A stretch of DNA of 64,000 nt from Bacillus sp. RAR_GA_16 (GTDB taxonomy: Bacteria; Bacillota; Bacilli; Bacillales; Guptibacillaceae), in contig NZ_JAIUKZ010000001.1 in the NCBI RefSeq assembly GCF_020165985.1, positions 416,001 to 480,000 of the forward strand. Reading direction: 5' to 3'. Within the stretch, counting starts at the first letter, position 1. Each line of letters begins with the position of its first letter. A program made the translations under genes and the position numbers. Below, in pieces: positions 1-11,781 of this stretch. The notes beneath the pieces were generated by a model. That model made no database searches and was not told where the DNA came from. It worked only from the letters and a program-made list of their open reading frames with translations.

Positions 1-654
1 GATTTATATGAGCTTGAATGGCTTAAAGCAGAGCTTGCCACAGCAGAAAATGACTTTCGCGATTATCGACCTCAAACCTTTCTAGCGGGCCTTCTTTTTT
101 CGATTGCCGTTCTTTTTCTCATTTGGTATTACGATTGGACGATTTTCGAAAAGGAAATTTTAACGATTTTATTCCCGATTCTTATCGTGACATGGTGTAT
201 GGGCCTCGTGTTTTATAAGGTTGGTATAAAAAAACGTTTTTATCAGTCTTTAAATACAAGTGTCCAACTCGCAATATCAACGAAAAAGGTTCAAGATGTC
301 ATGATCTATATCGATTCTGATTTAAAACGATATAAGACGGAGCGTGTAGCCACTGACGGAGGATATTACGAAGTTGTTCGCTGCATGACATGCCTTTACC
401 ATTCCAAGTATCTTGAAGAAGTTCGCTTTCAGATTAATGACACGACCCTTACCTTTACAGCTAAGGAGCGTGTGATTGAAGTAACAGTAACTAGTGGCTT
501 CGGCCATTCTTTCCTAATTGATCGCCTTGAGTTTAGAGACGGATACTGTCAAAGCCTTCGAAAAGGTAGCAAGCTTTTCGATGATAAGCTTATGGTGACT
601 TATTTAAATGCTGCATTTGAACAAAGGCCGGCATATTTTCAAACAAGCTCATAA
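1..654 (+). CDS. Partial membrane protein of unknown function (5' end outside window)
   Basis: The reading frame is open from the first base, so the gene starts upstream of the window; at least 217 residues are visible. I do not recognise the family. Two hydrophobic stretches, about visible residues 27-44 and 52-72, look like a membrane hairpin. They follow a short charged segment and precede a soluble C-terminal domain of about 140 residues with mixed beta-rich composition and no catalytic motif I can name. A GTG at 187 could be taken as a start, but the frame upstream is open and hydrophobic, so an earlier start is more likely. A strong terminator follows directly. Confidence 0.6.
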   Translation, partial: DLYELEWLKAELATAENDFRDYRPQTFLAGLLFSIAVLFLIWYYDWTIFEKEILTILFPILIVTWCMGLVFYKVGIKKRFYQSLNTSVQLAISTKKVQDVMIYIDSDLKRYKTERVATDGGYYEVVRCMTCLYHSKYLEEVRFQINDTTLTFTAKERVIEVTVTSGFGHSFLIDRLEFRDGYCQSLRKGSKLFDDKLMVTYLNAAFEQRPAYFQTSS

Positions 655-660
655 ATGGTG

Positions 661-690
661 GCCCCTCTTTACTTAAGAGGGGCTTTCTTT
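661..690 (+). terminator. Rho-independent terminator of the first gene
   Basis: A 9-bp perfect stem (GCCCCTCTT at 661-669 with AAGAGGGGC at 675-683) is followed by CTTTCTTT on the plus strand. It has no T-tract in the other direction, so it should serve only the plus-strand gene and not yaaI. Confidence 0.85.
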
Positions 691-1312
691 ATCCTTCGTA
701 TGCAGTTATTGTTTTACGCTTGTTTGCTTTTTCGATGAGGCTGTCTAGTTCTAATTCGTTAGACGCTTGAGTATTTGCTTTTAAATTCCCTTCCATTAAT
801 CGAAGGGCGTAGTCGTTGTCTTCTTTCACATTAGACGCACAGCAATCAGAAGGGATATACAGATCGTATTCTCTCATATAAGCATCGTTTGCAGTAAAAA
901 GCACACAAATGTTTCCTGCAAACCCGGTTAGAATAAGCGTGTTCACATTCAGGTATTTAAGGAGCGTTGAGAGTGGTGTGGAGAAAAAGCCAGAGTGCTT
1001 CGGTTTTACAACAGTATAATCATCGTCCTCTGGTTCAAGTCGATCAACGAGGTGTTGCCCATTTGCTTCTGCAGCATAGTTAATCACTTTTTTGAAATCA
1101 GATTGCCATAGACCATAATTATCATTAACATAGATCACGGGCATTCCTTTTGCTTTAGCTTTTTCTTTTAAAGACTTTATATTGTCAGCTGCTTCCTCTG
1201 TGTATCTTGCTAGAAGTTCAGCATCTTCAAAATCCATCGTATTGATCACATCGATTAATAAAAGTGCAGCGGAAGTGTCTTGATGACTATGCTCAATATG
1301 TTCTTTACTCAT
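689..1312 (-). CDS. yaaI: Isochorismatase-family cysteine hydrolase YaaI
   Basis: This 207-residue protein belongs to the isochorismatase/nicotinamidase alpha/beta hydrolase family. The expected catalytic triad is visible: Asp21 in LLIDVINTMDF, Lys105 in VVKPKHSGF, and Cys136 in TGFAGNICVLF. The substrate cannot be read from sequence; in B. subtilis the gene at this position, yaaI, is annotated only as a putative hydrolase. The start at 1312 has a good ribosome binding site (AGGAGAGGAG read on the minus strand). It is the only minus-strand gene in the first 18 kb and is transcribed divergently from tadA across a 91-bp gap. Confidence 0.85.
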   Translation of the reverse strand: MSKEHIEHSHQDTSAALLLIDVINTMDFEDAELLARYTEEAADNIKSLKEKAKAKGMPVIYVNDNYGLWQSDFKKVINYAAEANGQHLVDRLEPEDDDYTVVKPKHSGFFSTPLSTLLKYLNVNTLILTGFAGNICVLFTANDAYMREYDLYIPSDCCASNVKEDNDYALRLMEGNLKANTQASNELELDSLIEKANKRKTITAYEG

Positions 1313-1379
1313 CTGAACTCCTCTCCTTTTAATAAATATTTGGAATAATATGTAGTTTACCCAAACCGTTCATAGATAA

Positions 1380-1922
<543 letters not shown>

Positions 1923-1955
1923 TATAGTTTTTTTGTCAGTGAGACAGCGATTGAT

Positions 1956-2048
1956 GGAGGCGTACCCAAGTCTGGCTGAAGGGGGCTGACTCGAAATCAG
2001 TTAGGACGTTCACGCGTCGCGGGGGTTCAAATCCTCTCGCCTCCGCCA
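1956..2048 (+). tRNA. tRNA-Ser (anticodon CGA)
   Basis: The 93-nt class II tRNA has acceptor strands GGAGGCG (1956-1962) and CGCCTCC, then the discriminator G and an encoded CCA (2046-2048). The anticodon stem GCTGA/TCAGT encloses the loop CTCGAAA, giving anticodon CGA (reads UCG). A long variable arm and a normal T-arm follow. A tRNA-Ser occurs at the same place, just upstream of scr, in B. subtilis. Confidence 0.95.
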
Positions 2049-2075
2049 TTTACAATTAATGGTGTCTTTGACCTG

Positions 2076-2104
2076 TTGCTAAAAAGGTCGAAATGCGATA
2101 TACT
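2076..2104 (+). promoter_or_regulatory. Sigma-A promoter of the SRP RNA gene
   Basis: TTGCTA (2076-2081) and TATACT (2099-2104) are separated by 17 bp. Transcription would begin near 2111, giving a precursor with a 5' extension of about 34 nt ahead of the mature RNA, as known for B. subtilis scRNA. Confidence 0.75.
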
Positions 2105-2144
2105 TTATCTTGCACCATTCGAGTGCGCAACAATATTATCAAAT

Positions 2145-2416
2145 TTGCCGTGCTAGGTGGGGAATTAGCGGTGCCCTGTACTCGCAATCCGCTATAGCGA
2201 GACTGAATCCCTTCCCGAGGTTTAGCCACTGCAGGGTCTGACCTGAATAAGTGGTGTTGACATTCGGGTCCTGCGCAACAGAGTCCTATGAACCCTGTCA
2301 GGTCCGGAAGGAAGCAGCAGTAAGTAGGTACCCTCTGTGTGCCGCGGGAGTGCCCGGATCGAGCTAACTGTTCAGGTAACGCCTGTGGTGGCTTTATCGA
2401 AGGAAGGTGCACGGTG
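2145..2416 (+). ncRNA. scr: Signal recognition particle RNA (scRNA, large Bacillus type with Alu domain)
   Basis: The RNA of about 270 nt is the RNA core of SRP, which targets nascent membrane and secretory proteins through Ffh and FtsY. The conserved S-domain (helix 8) tetraloop region GGTCCGGAAGGAAGCAGCA is seen near 2310. The 5' part, starting GCCGTGCTAGGTGGGG, and the 3' end AAGGTGCACGGT pair to form the long helix 5 and Alu domain typical of Bacillus scRNA. End positions are estimated from the B. subtilis molecule. It sits between tRNA-Ser and dnaX as expected. Confidence 0.95.
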
Positions 2417-2434
2417 TACTTAATTTAATTATTC

Positions 2435-2466
2435 AAACTCACTCTTCTATAAGGGTGAGTTTTTTC
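2435..2466 (+). terminator. Terminator of the SRP RNA gene
   Basis: The 8-bp stem AAACTCAC/GTGAGTTT has a 12-nt loop and runs into a T-tract (TTTTTTT). Confidence 0.8.
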
Positions 2467-2490
2467 ATATCGTTTTTGTAAGATTGACTT

Positions 2491-2519
2491 TTGAATTAGA
2501 TGCGATGAAACGGTATAAT
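2491..2519 (+). promoter_or_regulatory. Sigma-A promoter of the dnaX-ebfC-recR operon
   Basis: TTGAAT (2491-2496) and TATAAT (2514-2519) are spaced by 17 bp, about 37 bp upstream of the dnaX start codon. Confidence 0.75.
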
Positions 2520-2555
2520 AGAAACGTATGAAGAGGTTAGGAGGAGAGTAGGCGA

Positions 2556-4247
2556 ATGAGTTATCAAGCGCTATACCGCGTTTGGCGACCGCAAACGTTT
2601 GAAGATGTGGTCGGTCAAAAGCATGTCACCAGAACAATTCAGAACGCACTCGTACAGCAAAAAATCTCTCACGCCTATTTGTTTACAGGACCTCGAGGAA
2701 CGGGAAAAACGAGTGCTGCCAAAATTATTGCGAAAGCGATTAACTGTGAGAAGGCACCAGTGGCTGAACCGTGTAATGAGTGTTCAGCGTGTCTTGGGAT
2801 TACAGATGGGTCGATTTCTGACGTCATTGAAATTGATGCGGCATCCAATACAGGAGTCGACGATATTCGTGACATTCGCGATAAAGTGAAGTATGCGCCA
2901 AGTTCTGTTTCTTATAAGGTGTATATTATAGATGAAGTTCACATGCTTTCAACTGGAGCGTTCAATGCTCTTCTAAAGACATTGGAAGAGCCTCCAAAGC
3001 ATGTGGTGTTTATTCTTGCAACGACAGAGCCTCATAAAATCCCATTAACGATTATCTCAAGGTGTCAGCGTTTTGATATGAGAAGAATTACAGCGCAGGA
3101 CATTGTGGGACGTTTACAAACGATTATTGATGCGCAGGATATTGAGGTAGAAGAAGATGCACTTTATCAAGTTGCTCGAGCGGCAGATGGCGGAATGCGA
3201 GATGCTTTAAGTATTCTTGATCAGGCAATCTCTTATAGTGAAGCAGAAGTTGTATTAGATGACGTGCTTGCTGTAACAGGAAGCGTGTCTCAAAAAATGA
3301 TTTCGAAAATCGCAATGGCTTTCTATAATAAAGATGTTGCTGAAGCATTAAATGCAGTGGAAGAATTAATGGATCATGGAAAAGATGCTGCGCGTTTCCT
3401 AGAAGATCTGATCTATTACTATCGTGATTTATTACTTTATCAAACGGCACCTCAGCTTGAAGAAGTTGTGGAGAGAGTGAAAATTGATGAAACGTTCAAG
3501 CAGTTAGGTGATCAATCTGCGAAAGAGTGGATCTACACCGTCATTGAAACGTTAAATCGCAGTCAGCAGGAGATGAAGTGGACAAACCACCCACGAATTT
3601 TTCTTGAATTAGCGCTCGTCCAAATATGCCAGGATGAAACGACTAGCCAAAATCAGCCTGCTCAAGACCAAAGTGAATTAATGGATCGCATTCAAAAGCT
3701 CGAAAATGAGCTGAAGACACTGAAAGAGCAAGGCGTTACGGTGAAGCAAGAAGAAGCAAGTGAACCGAAACAGAAGAAACAATTTAAACCTTCCAGACAG
3801 AAATCTGGTGTATCTCATGGTAGAATAAAAGAGATGCTGAAGAAAGCGACCAAGCAGGATTTAATGAAAGTGAAAAGCGTTTGGGGCGAAGTGATGGAGA
3901 ACGTCCGTCAGGAAAAAGTTTCTGCACACGCTTGGTTAAAGGATAGCGAGCCAGTTGCAGCTACTGATAACTCCTTCCTGCTATCTTTTCAGTACGACAT
4001 GCACTGCCAGATGGCAACAAAAGACAACATTCGTGGTACGCTAGAACAAGTGCTTTCACGCACGCTCGGGAAGCAACTTGAAATGGTTGCGATTGTTGAA
4101 ACAGAGTGGAAGGAAATTCGTGCTGAGTTCTTGAAGACAAGAGATGAACCAGAACCAGATCAAAATGGTGGGGAACCAGCAGAAGATCCATTGATTGCTG
4201 AAGCAAGACGCCTTGTTGGCGATGATTTATTAGATATTCAAACTTAA
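2556..4247 (+). CDS. dnaX: DNA polymerase III subunit gamma/tau
   Basis: DnaX is the ATPase of the clamp loader that loads the beta clamp and links polymerases to the replicative helicase. The 563-residue protein has a Walker A GPRGTGKT (45-52), zinc-binding cysteines (Cys64, 73, 76, 79) and Walker B VYIIDEVH (122-129). An SRC sensor motif follows and then the collar domain. A charged linker around residues 370-420 precedes the C-terminal tau domain. I see no obvious slippery run for programmed frameshifting, consistent with Firmicutes making tau only. The start is ATG 2556 after GGAGGAGAG. It begins an operon with ebfC and recR. Confidence 0.97.
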   Translation: MSYQALYRVWRPQTFEDVVGQKHVTRTIQNALVQQKISHAYLFTGPRGTGKTSAAKIIAKAINCEKAPVAEPCNECSACLGITDGSISDVIEIDAASNTGVDDIRDIRDKVKYAPSSVSYKVYIIDEVHMLSTGAFNALLKTLEEPPKHVVFILATTEPHKIPLTIISRCQRFDMRRITAQDIVGRLQTIIDAQDIEVEEDALYQVARAADGGMRDALSILDQAISYSEAEVVLDDVLAVTGSVSQKMISKIAMAFYNKDVAEALNAVEELMDHGKDAARFLEDLIYYYRDLLLYQTAPQLEEVVERVKIDETFKQLGDQSAKEWIYTVIETLNRSQQEMKWTNHPRIFLELALVQICQDETTSQNQPAQDQSELMDRIQKLENELKTLKEQGVTVKQEEASEPKQKKQFKPSRQKSGVSHGRIKEMLKKATKQDLMKVKSVWGEVMENVRQEKVSAHAWLKDSEPVAATDNSFLLSFQYDMHCQMATKDNIRGTLEQVLSRTLGKQLEMVAIVETEWKEIRAEFLKTRDEPEPDQNGGEPAEDPLIAEARRLVGDDLLDIQT

Positions 4248-4277
4248 AATGAACGATAACTAAGGAGGAATTTTATT

Positions 4278-4610
4278 ATGAAACGTGGCATGGGTGGCGG
4301 AGGAAACATGAATAACATGATGAAGCAAATGCAAAAGATGCAGAAGGATATGGCCAAAGCGCAAGAAGAACTAAAAGACAAAGTTGTTGAAGGTTCAGCT
4401 GGCGGCGGTATGGTTCTTGTAAAAGCAAATGGACATAAAGAAATTCTTGAAGTTATTGTAAAAGAAGAAGTAGTGGATCCAGACGATATCGATATGCTCC
4501 AAGACCTTGTACTTGCGGCAACAAATGATGCACTTCGTAATGTAGATGAGTTGGTTAACAAAGACATGGGCAAATTCACGCAAGGGCTTAATATGCCAGG
4601 AATGTTTTAG
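4278..4610 (+). CDS. yaaK: YbaB/EbfC family nucleoid-associated protein (YaaK)
   Basis: This 110-residue protein matches the YbaB/EbfC DNA-binding family. It has a Gly/Met-rich N-terminus, a long charged helix (about residues 13-38), the conserved GSAGGGMV turn, and a second amphipathic half ending in an NMPGMF tail. EbfC proteins bind DNA as dimers and may modulate nucleoid or replication-associated processes; the exact role is unsettled. The ribosome binding site AAGGAGGAATT precedes ATG 4278. It is 30 nt after dnaX and 11 nt before recR, the conserved dnaX-ebfC-recR operon. Confidence 0.95.
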   Translation: MKRGMGGGGNMNNMMKQMQKMQKDMAKAQEELKDKVVEGSAGGGMVLVKANGHKEILEVIVKEEVVDPDDIDMLQDLVLAATNDALRNVDELVNKDMGKFTQGLNMPGMF

Positions 4611-4621
4611 GGGGTACGCAG

Positions 4622-5218
4622 GTGCATTATCCTGAACCAATCTCAAAACTGATCGACAGTTTTATGAAATTGCCGGGAATCGGACCAAAAACGGCGGTCC
4701 GCCTGGCTTTTTTCGTTCTTGAAATGAATGATGATGACGTACTGGATTTCGGGAAAGCGTTAGTGAATGCGAAACGTCAGCTAACGTATTGCTCTGTCTG
4801 CAATCACATTACTGATACGGACCCATGTCGAATCTGTTCAGACAGTCATCGTGATGATACAGTTATTTGCGTGGTACAAGATGCAAAAGACGTCATTGCT
4901 ATTGAGAAAATGAAAGATTATACCGGACTTTATCACGTACTTCATGGTGCCATCTCTCCTGTAGAAGGTATTGGCCCGGAAGATATCAAAGTCCCGGAGT
5001 TATTAAAACGTCTGCAGGACGATAAAGTGACGGAAATTATTCTTGCCACCGATCCTACAATTGAAGGAGAAGCAACGGCAATGTATATTGCTCGTCTTGT
5101 GAAACCAACAGGAATTCGAATTACGCGTATTGCTCATGGCCTTCCAGTTGGAGGAGATCTTGAATATGCGGATGAGGTCACCCTTTCGAAAGCAATGGAA
5201 GGACGTCGTGAATTGTAG
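4622..5218 (+). CDS. recR: Recombination mediator RecR
   Basis: RecR acts with RecO and RecF to load RecA on SSB-coated single-stranded DNA at gaps. The 198-residue protein has the N-terminal helix-hairpin-helix (LPGIGPKTA), a four-cysteine zinc finger (Cys57, 60, 69, 72) and a C-terminal Toprim domain beginning around residue 80 (VVQDAKDV and later ATDPTIEGE). The start is GTG at 4622; the GGGGG run just downstream of the ebfC stop is the likely ribosome binding site. Its length equals that of the family. Confidence 0.97.
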   Translation: MHYPEPISKLIDSFMKLPGIGPKTAVRLAFFVLEMNDDDVLDFGKALVNAKRQLTYCSVCNHITDTDPCRICSDSHRDDTVICVVQDAKDVIAIEKMKDYTGLYHVLHGAISPVEGIGPEDIKVPELLKRLQDDKVTEIILATDPTIEGEATAMYIARLVKPTGIRITRIAHGLPVGGDLEYADEVTLSKAMEGRREL

Positions 5219-5235
5219 CGTCAGGAGGAAACGAT

Positions 5236-5451
5236 ATGTTCTTCAAGCGGAAAGGTTATTTACGTAAAGAAGCTGATGAGCGTTTGATTCAGACGCTATA
5301 TGAATTAAAAGAAGTTTGGAACAAGCAGAAAGAAATTGTAGAGCGTAGTGTAGAGCCCTCTGGAGCAGTTCTCGCTAAGCTGAAGGTTGATGAAGCGAAG
5401 TATTTCTTTCTATTAAAAGAAGCAAAACGAAGAAAGATAAGAATGGGATAA
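5236..5451 (+). CDS. yaaL: DUF2508 family small protein YaaL
   Basis: This 71-residue, highly charged and mainly helical protein (many Lys and Glu, no membrane segment) lies directly after recR, as yaaL does in Bacillus. The function is unknown. GGAGGAAAC precedes ATG 5236 and the gap from recR is only 17 nt, so it is probably co-transcribed. Its last codons form the 5' arm of the operon terminator. Confidence 0.85.
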   Translation: MFFKRKGYLRKEADERLIQTLYELKEVWNKQKEIVERSVEPSGAVLAKLKVDEAKYFFLLKEAKRRKIRMG

Positions 5452-5470
5452 ATCTCCCGTTCTTTTTTAT
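5440..5470 (+). terminator. Terminator of the dnaX-ebfC-recR-yaaL operon
   Basis: The 9-bp stem AGAATGGGA (5440-5448) / TCCCGTTCT (5455-5463), with one G-T pair, is followed by TTTTTAT. The 5' arm overlaps the yaaL stop codon. Confidence 0.75.
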
Positions 5471-5522
5471 TTGGACAGACATATGATTTAGTAATTCTGA
5501 GAAAAAAGAGCGGAGGCCTACT

Positions 5523-5789
5523 ATGGACCCAAAACTCATTATTGGCTTATTTGTTCTAAGTATTGTTTTGCTTCTTTTCATAGGAGCCCCACTAAGACCA
5601 ATGCGTTGGATCGGCCAGGGGTTAATTAAGCTTGCCATCGGCGCATTACTGCTATTCTTTCTAAATACGTTCGGAAGTCCATTTGATTTACACGTTCCGA
5701 TCAACCCCGGAACGGCTGTTGTTACTGGTTTCTTGGGCATTCCTGGTCTTGTAGCACTTGCTGCTATACAACTTATTATCATAGGGTGA
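5523..5789 (+). CDS. bofA: Pro-sigma-K processing inhibitor BofA
   Basis: BofA is an integral membrane protein of the outer forespore membrane. With SpoIVFA it holds the SpoIVFB metalloprotease inactive until a forespore signal arrives. The 88-residue sequence has two hydrophobic segments (about residues 5-22 and 34-52) and a conserved C-terminal part with NPGTAVVTGFLGIPGL. The length matches B. subtilis BofA (87). A ribosome binding site GCGGAGG precedes ATG 5523. It has its own terminator ahead of the rRNA operon. Confidence 0.93.
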   Translation: MDPKLIIGLFVLSIVLLLFIGAPLRPMRWIGQGLIKLAIGALLLFFLNTFGSPFDLHVPINPGTAVVTGFLGIPGLVALAAIQLIIIG

Positions 5790-5792
5790 GAC

Positions 5793-5828
5793 AAAAGGAT
5801 CCTCTAATAAAAGGGTCCTTTTTTGTTT
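5793..5828 (+). terminator. Terminator after bofA
   Basis: The 10-bp stem AAAAGGATCC (5793-5802) / GGGTCCTTTT (5813-5822), with one T-G pair, runs into TTTTG. It insulates bofA from the rRNA promoters. Confidence 0.85.
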
Positions 5829-5854
5829 TTCTGAAATAATTTTTAAAAAGGGGG

Positions 5855-5883
5855 TTGCATATCAATATTAACCCTGATATAGT
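5855..5883 (+). promoter_or_regulatory. rRNA operon promoter P1
   Basis: TTGCAT (5855-5860) and TATAGT (5878-5883) are spaced by 17 bp. An A/T-rich UP-like stretch lies immediately upstream, and a G near 5890 is the likely initiating nucleotide. The same promoter recurs in the second rRNA operon at 63531. Confidence 0.85.
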
Positions 5884-5938
5884 TATATAGGTCGCCGCAA
5901 CAACGCGGTGGACACGAAAAACAATTTCAAAATAGTTG

Positions 5939-5968
5939 TTGACATCAACTGAGTTAATATGGTATATT
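5939..5968 (+). promoter_or_regulatory. rRNA operon promoter P2
   Basis: A consensus TTGACA (5939-5944) and TATATT (5963-5968) are spaced by 18 bp, with a probable start at G5975. The tandem P1/P2 layout is typical of Bacillus rrn operons, where initiation with GTP makes the promoters sensitive to GTP levels. Confidence 0.87.
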
Positions 5969-6002
5969 AATAAAGTCGCTGAAAACGACGTTGAAAGAAA
6001 AA

Positions 6003-6037
6003 TTGCTCTTTGAAAACTGAACGAAACGCCATGTAAG
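6003..6037 (+). promoter_or_regulatory. rrn leader: boxA-like antitermination site and 5' arm of the 16S processing stalk
   Basis: TTGCTCTTTGAAAACTG at about 6003-6019 is the boxA-type NusB/S10 antitermination site of Bacillus rRNA leaders. The stretch 6013-6037 (GAAAACTGAACGAAACGCC then ATGTAAG) is nearly the reverse complement of 7674-7699 beyond the 16S 3' end. Together these form the RNase III processing stalk around 16S rRNA. Confidence 0.75.
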
Positions 6038-6086
6038 TAGTTGTTTCTACGGAAACAAACATTGTTTTAAAAGCTAGATTAAGCTT

Positions 6087-7641
<1,555 letters not shown>

Positions 7642-7828
7642 TGGAGAATTACGAGGCAACATTGGTTGCCAACCTTACATGAGCGTTTCGTTTAGTTTTG
7701 AAAGAATGATTGCATTCTTTCATGTTCCTTGAAAACTAGATAGCACAAACAACGACATCCAATAATTATTTTTTATGCAATAACTTAGTAACAACTGATG
7801 CGTGATGGCTTACGCCACACAAATCGAA
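7642..7828 (+). other. 16S-23S internal spacer without tRNA genes
   Basis: The 187-nt spacer has no tRNA fold, unlike B. subtilis rrnA and rrnO, which carry tRNA-Ile and tRNA-Ala. It contains the 3' arm of the 16S stalk (7674-7699) and a small hairpin with arms GAAAGAAT/ATTCTTTC around 7710. It also holds TGAAAACTAGATAGCAC (7730-7746), which is a perfect 17-nt inverted repeat of 10902-10918 and forms the 23S processing stalk. Confidence 0.8.
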
Positions 7829-10757
<2,929 letters not shown>

Positions 10758-10769
10758 AAAACGAAAAGC

Positions 10770-10871
10770 GAAGTAAGCCGTTTAAATCCGACAAGCGTTG
10801 GAAGCTTTTGAATCAGACGCGCTTTTTGCGTCAGAATCAAAAGGTGAAACGATCGAGGATTTGGCTTACGT
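10770..10871 (+). other. Long imperfect hairpin in the 23S-5S spacer
   Basis: Nested complementary segments run over about 97 nt: GTAAGCC (10773-10779) with GGCTTAC (10863-10869), AAATCC with GGATTT, CGTT with AACG, and CTTTTGAATCAGACGC (10805-10820) with its near complement at 10828-10843 (two mismatches). The apical loop is GCTTTTT. It lies inside the 23S processing stalk and is probably a pre-rRNA structure removed during maturation. Confidence 0.6.
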
Positions 10872-10936
10872 AGCTGGACACATATTGGACAGAAGTTGCG
10901 AGTGCTATCTAGTTTTCAGGGAATACCCTGTAAAAG

Positions 10937-11053
<117 letters not shown>

Positions 11054-11060
11054 AAAGATG

Positions 11061-11096
11061 AAAAGCGAGAGACCAAATGGTTTCTCGCTTTTTTTA
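11061..11096 (+). terminator. Terminator of the rRNA operon
   Basis: The long stem AAAAGCGAGA-gACC / GGT-tTCTCGCTTTT has loop AAAT and is followed by a run of seven T residues. Confidence 0.9.
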
Positions 11097-11147
11097 TGTG
11101 GTTTTACAAATGGGGTTTTGACTAGCAGAAAGCCCTCATGTCCTACG

Positions 11148-11241
11148 TTCGCGGAATTAATCTCAAGTTCGCGGAATTAATGAAGAATATCGCGGAATAA
11201 ATCCGATTTTCGCGGAAATCTCTCAACTATCGCGGAAAAAG
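11148..11241 (+). repeat. Five-copy direct repeat of about 20-nt period, core TCGCGGAAT(T/A)AAT
   Basis: TCGCGGAA occurs at 11149, 11169, 11190, 11210 and 11230, so the period is 20, 21, 20 and 20 nt. The first three copies extend to TCGCGGAATTAAT or TCGCGGAATAAAT; the last two keep only the core, and the intervening 7-12 nt vary. It lies between the rRNA terminator and csfB in an otherwise gene-free stretch (11097-11436). I cannot assign a function. Confidence 0.85.
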
Positions 11242-11387
11242 CTTAATGACTTCAAATCACTCCTTCAGTTATAAAGCTAATATGCCTTGGAAATTTACTT
11301 TCTTTTCGTAAATCACAGACACGGGATAAGTTACAGGCACATATCCTTAGAAAGAAGTGTAAAGTTAGCTTGAATTGAAAGAAACTT

Positions 11388-11416
11388 GTATAGATCTACT
11401 ATAATTGGGCAATGCT
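11388..11416 (+). promoter_or_regulatory. Candidate forespore (sigma-F/G type) promoter of csfB
   Basis: GTATA (11388-11392) lies 15 bp ahead of GGCAATGCT, which fits the sigma-F pattern GYATA / GGNNANANT with one mismatch. csfB is sigma-F controlled in B. subtilis. A TATAAT at 11400 with a poor -35 is an alternative sigma-A reading. Confidence 0.4.
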
Positions 11417-11436
11417 TTTACCATGGAGGTGGGAAG

Positions 11437-11634
11437 ATGGAGAAGGCAATCAACGAGATCTTTAGTGAGTGTTGTCTTGTTTGTGAGGAGCATAGTTTCA
11501 AAGGCATCCACATTTGTGATCGTTTTATCTGCTATGACTGTGAACGTAAGGTGATACAAACCGATACCAGTCATGAGAACTATCAATTTTATCTTGAAAA
11601 ATTGCGCAAACTACGACTAAGTCGATTAGCATAG
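11437..11634 (+). CDS. csfB: Anti-sigma factor Gin (CsfB)
   Basis: CsfB/Gin is a small zinc protein made in the forespore. It inhibits sigma-G until engulfment is finished and also sigma-E inappropriately active in that compartment. The 65-residue sequence has the family cysteines CCxxC (Cys12/13 and Cys16) and CxxC (Cys32, Cys35), then a charged helix ending KLRKLRLSRLA. ATG 11437 is preceded by GGAGGTGGGA; an upstream in-frame start at 11386 would run through the promoter region and is rejected. The gene stands alone between two terminators. Confidence 0.9.
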   Translation: MEKAINEIFSECCLVCEEHSFKGIHICDRFICYDCERKVIQTDTSHENYQFYLEKLRKLRLSRLA

Positions 11635-11668
11635 GCAGGTAGCTATTTTATAAGCTATCTGCTTTTTA
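11635..11668 (+). terminator. Terminator after csfB
   Basis: The 10-bp stem GCAGGTAGCT (11635-11644) / AGCTATCTGC (11653-11662) is followed by TTTTT. Confidence 0.88.
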
Positions 11669-11781
11669 CATGGCTTAAAAAGGCGAGTTAACCGAATTGG
11701 CTCTTTACTTCTCCGAAAGTCTAGAAAATGATAGAATACGAGTATACGTAATGGAATCTTCGATAGATAGAAGTGGGTTTA

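Noticed and set aside
2056..2412. A 118-codon minus-strand frame across the SRP RNA gene
   Set aside because: It lies antisense to a structured RNA, has no ribosome binding site and an RNA-shadow composition.
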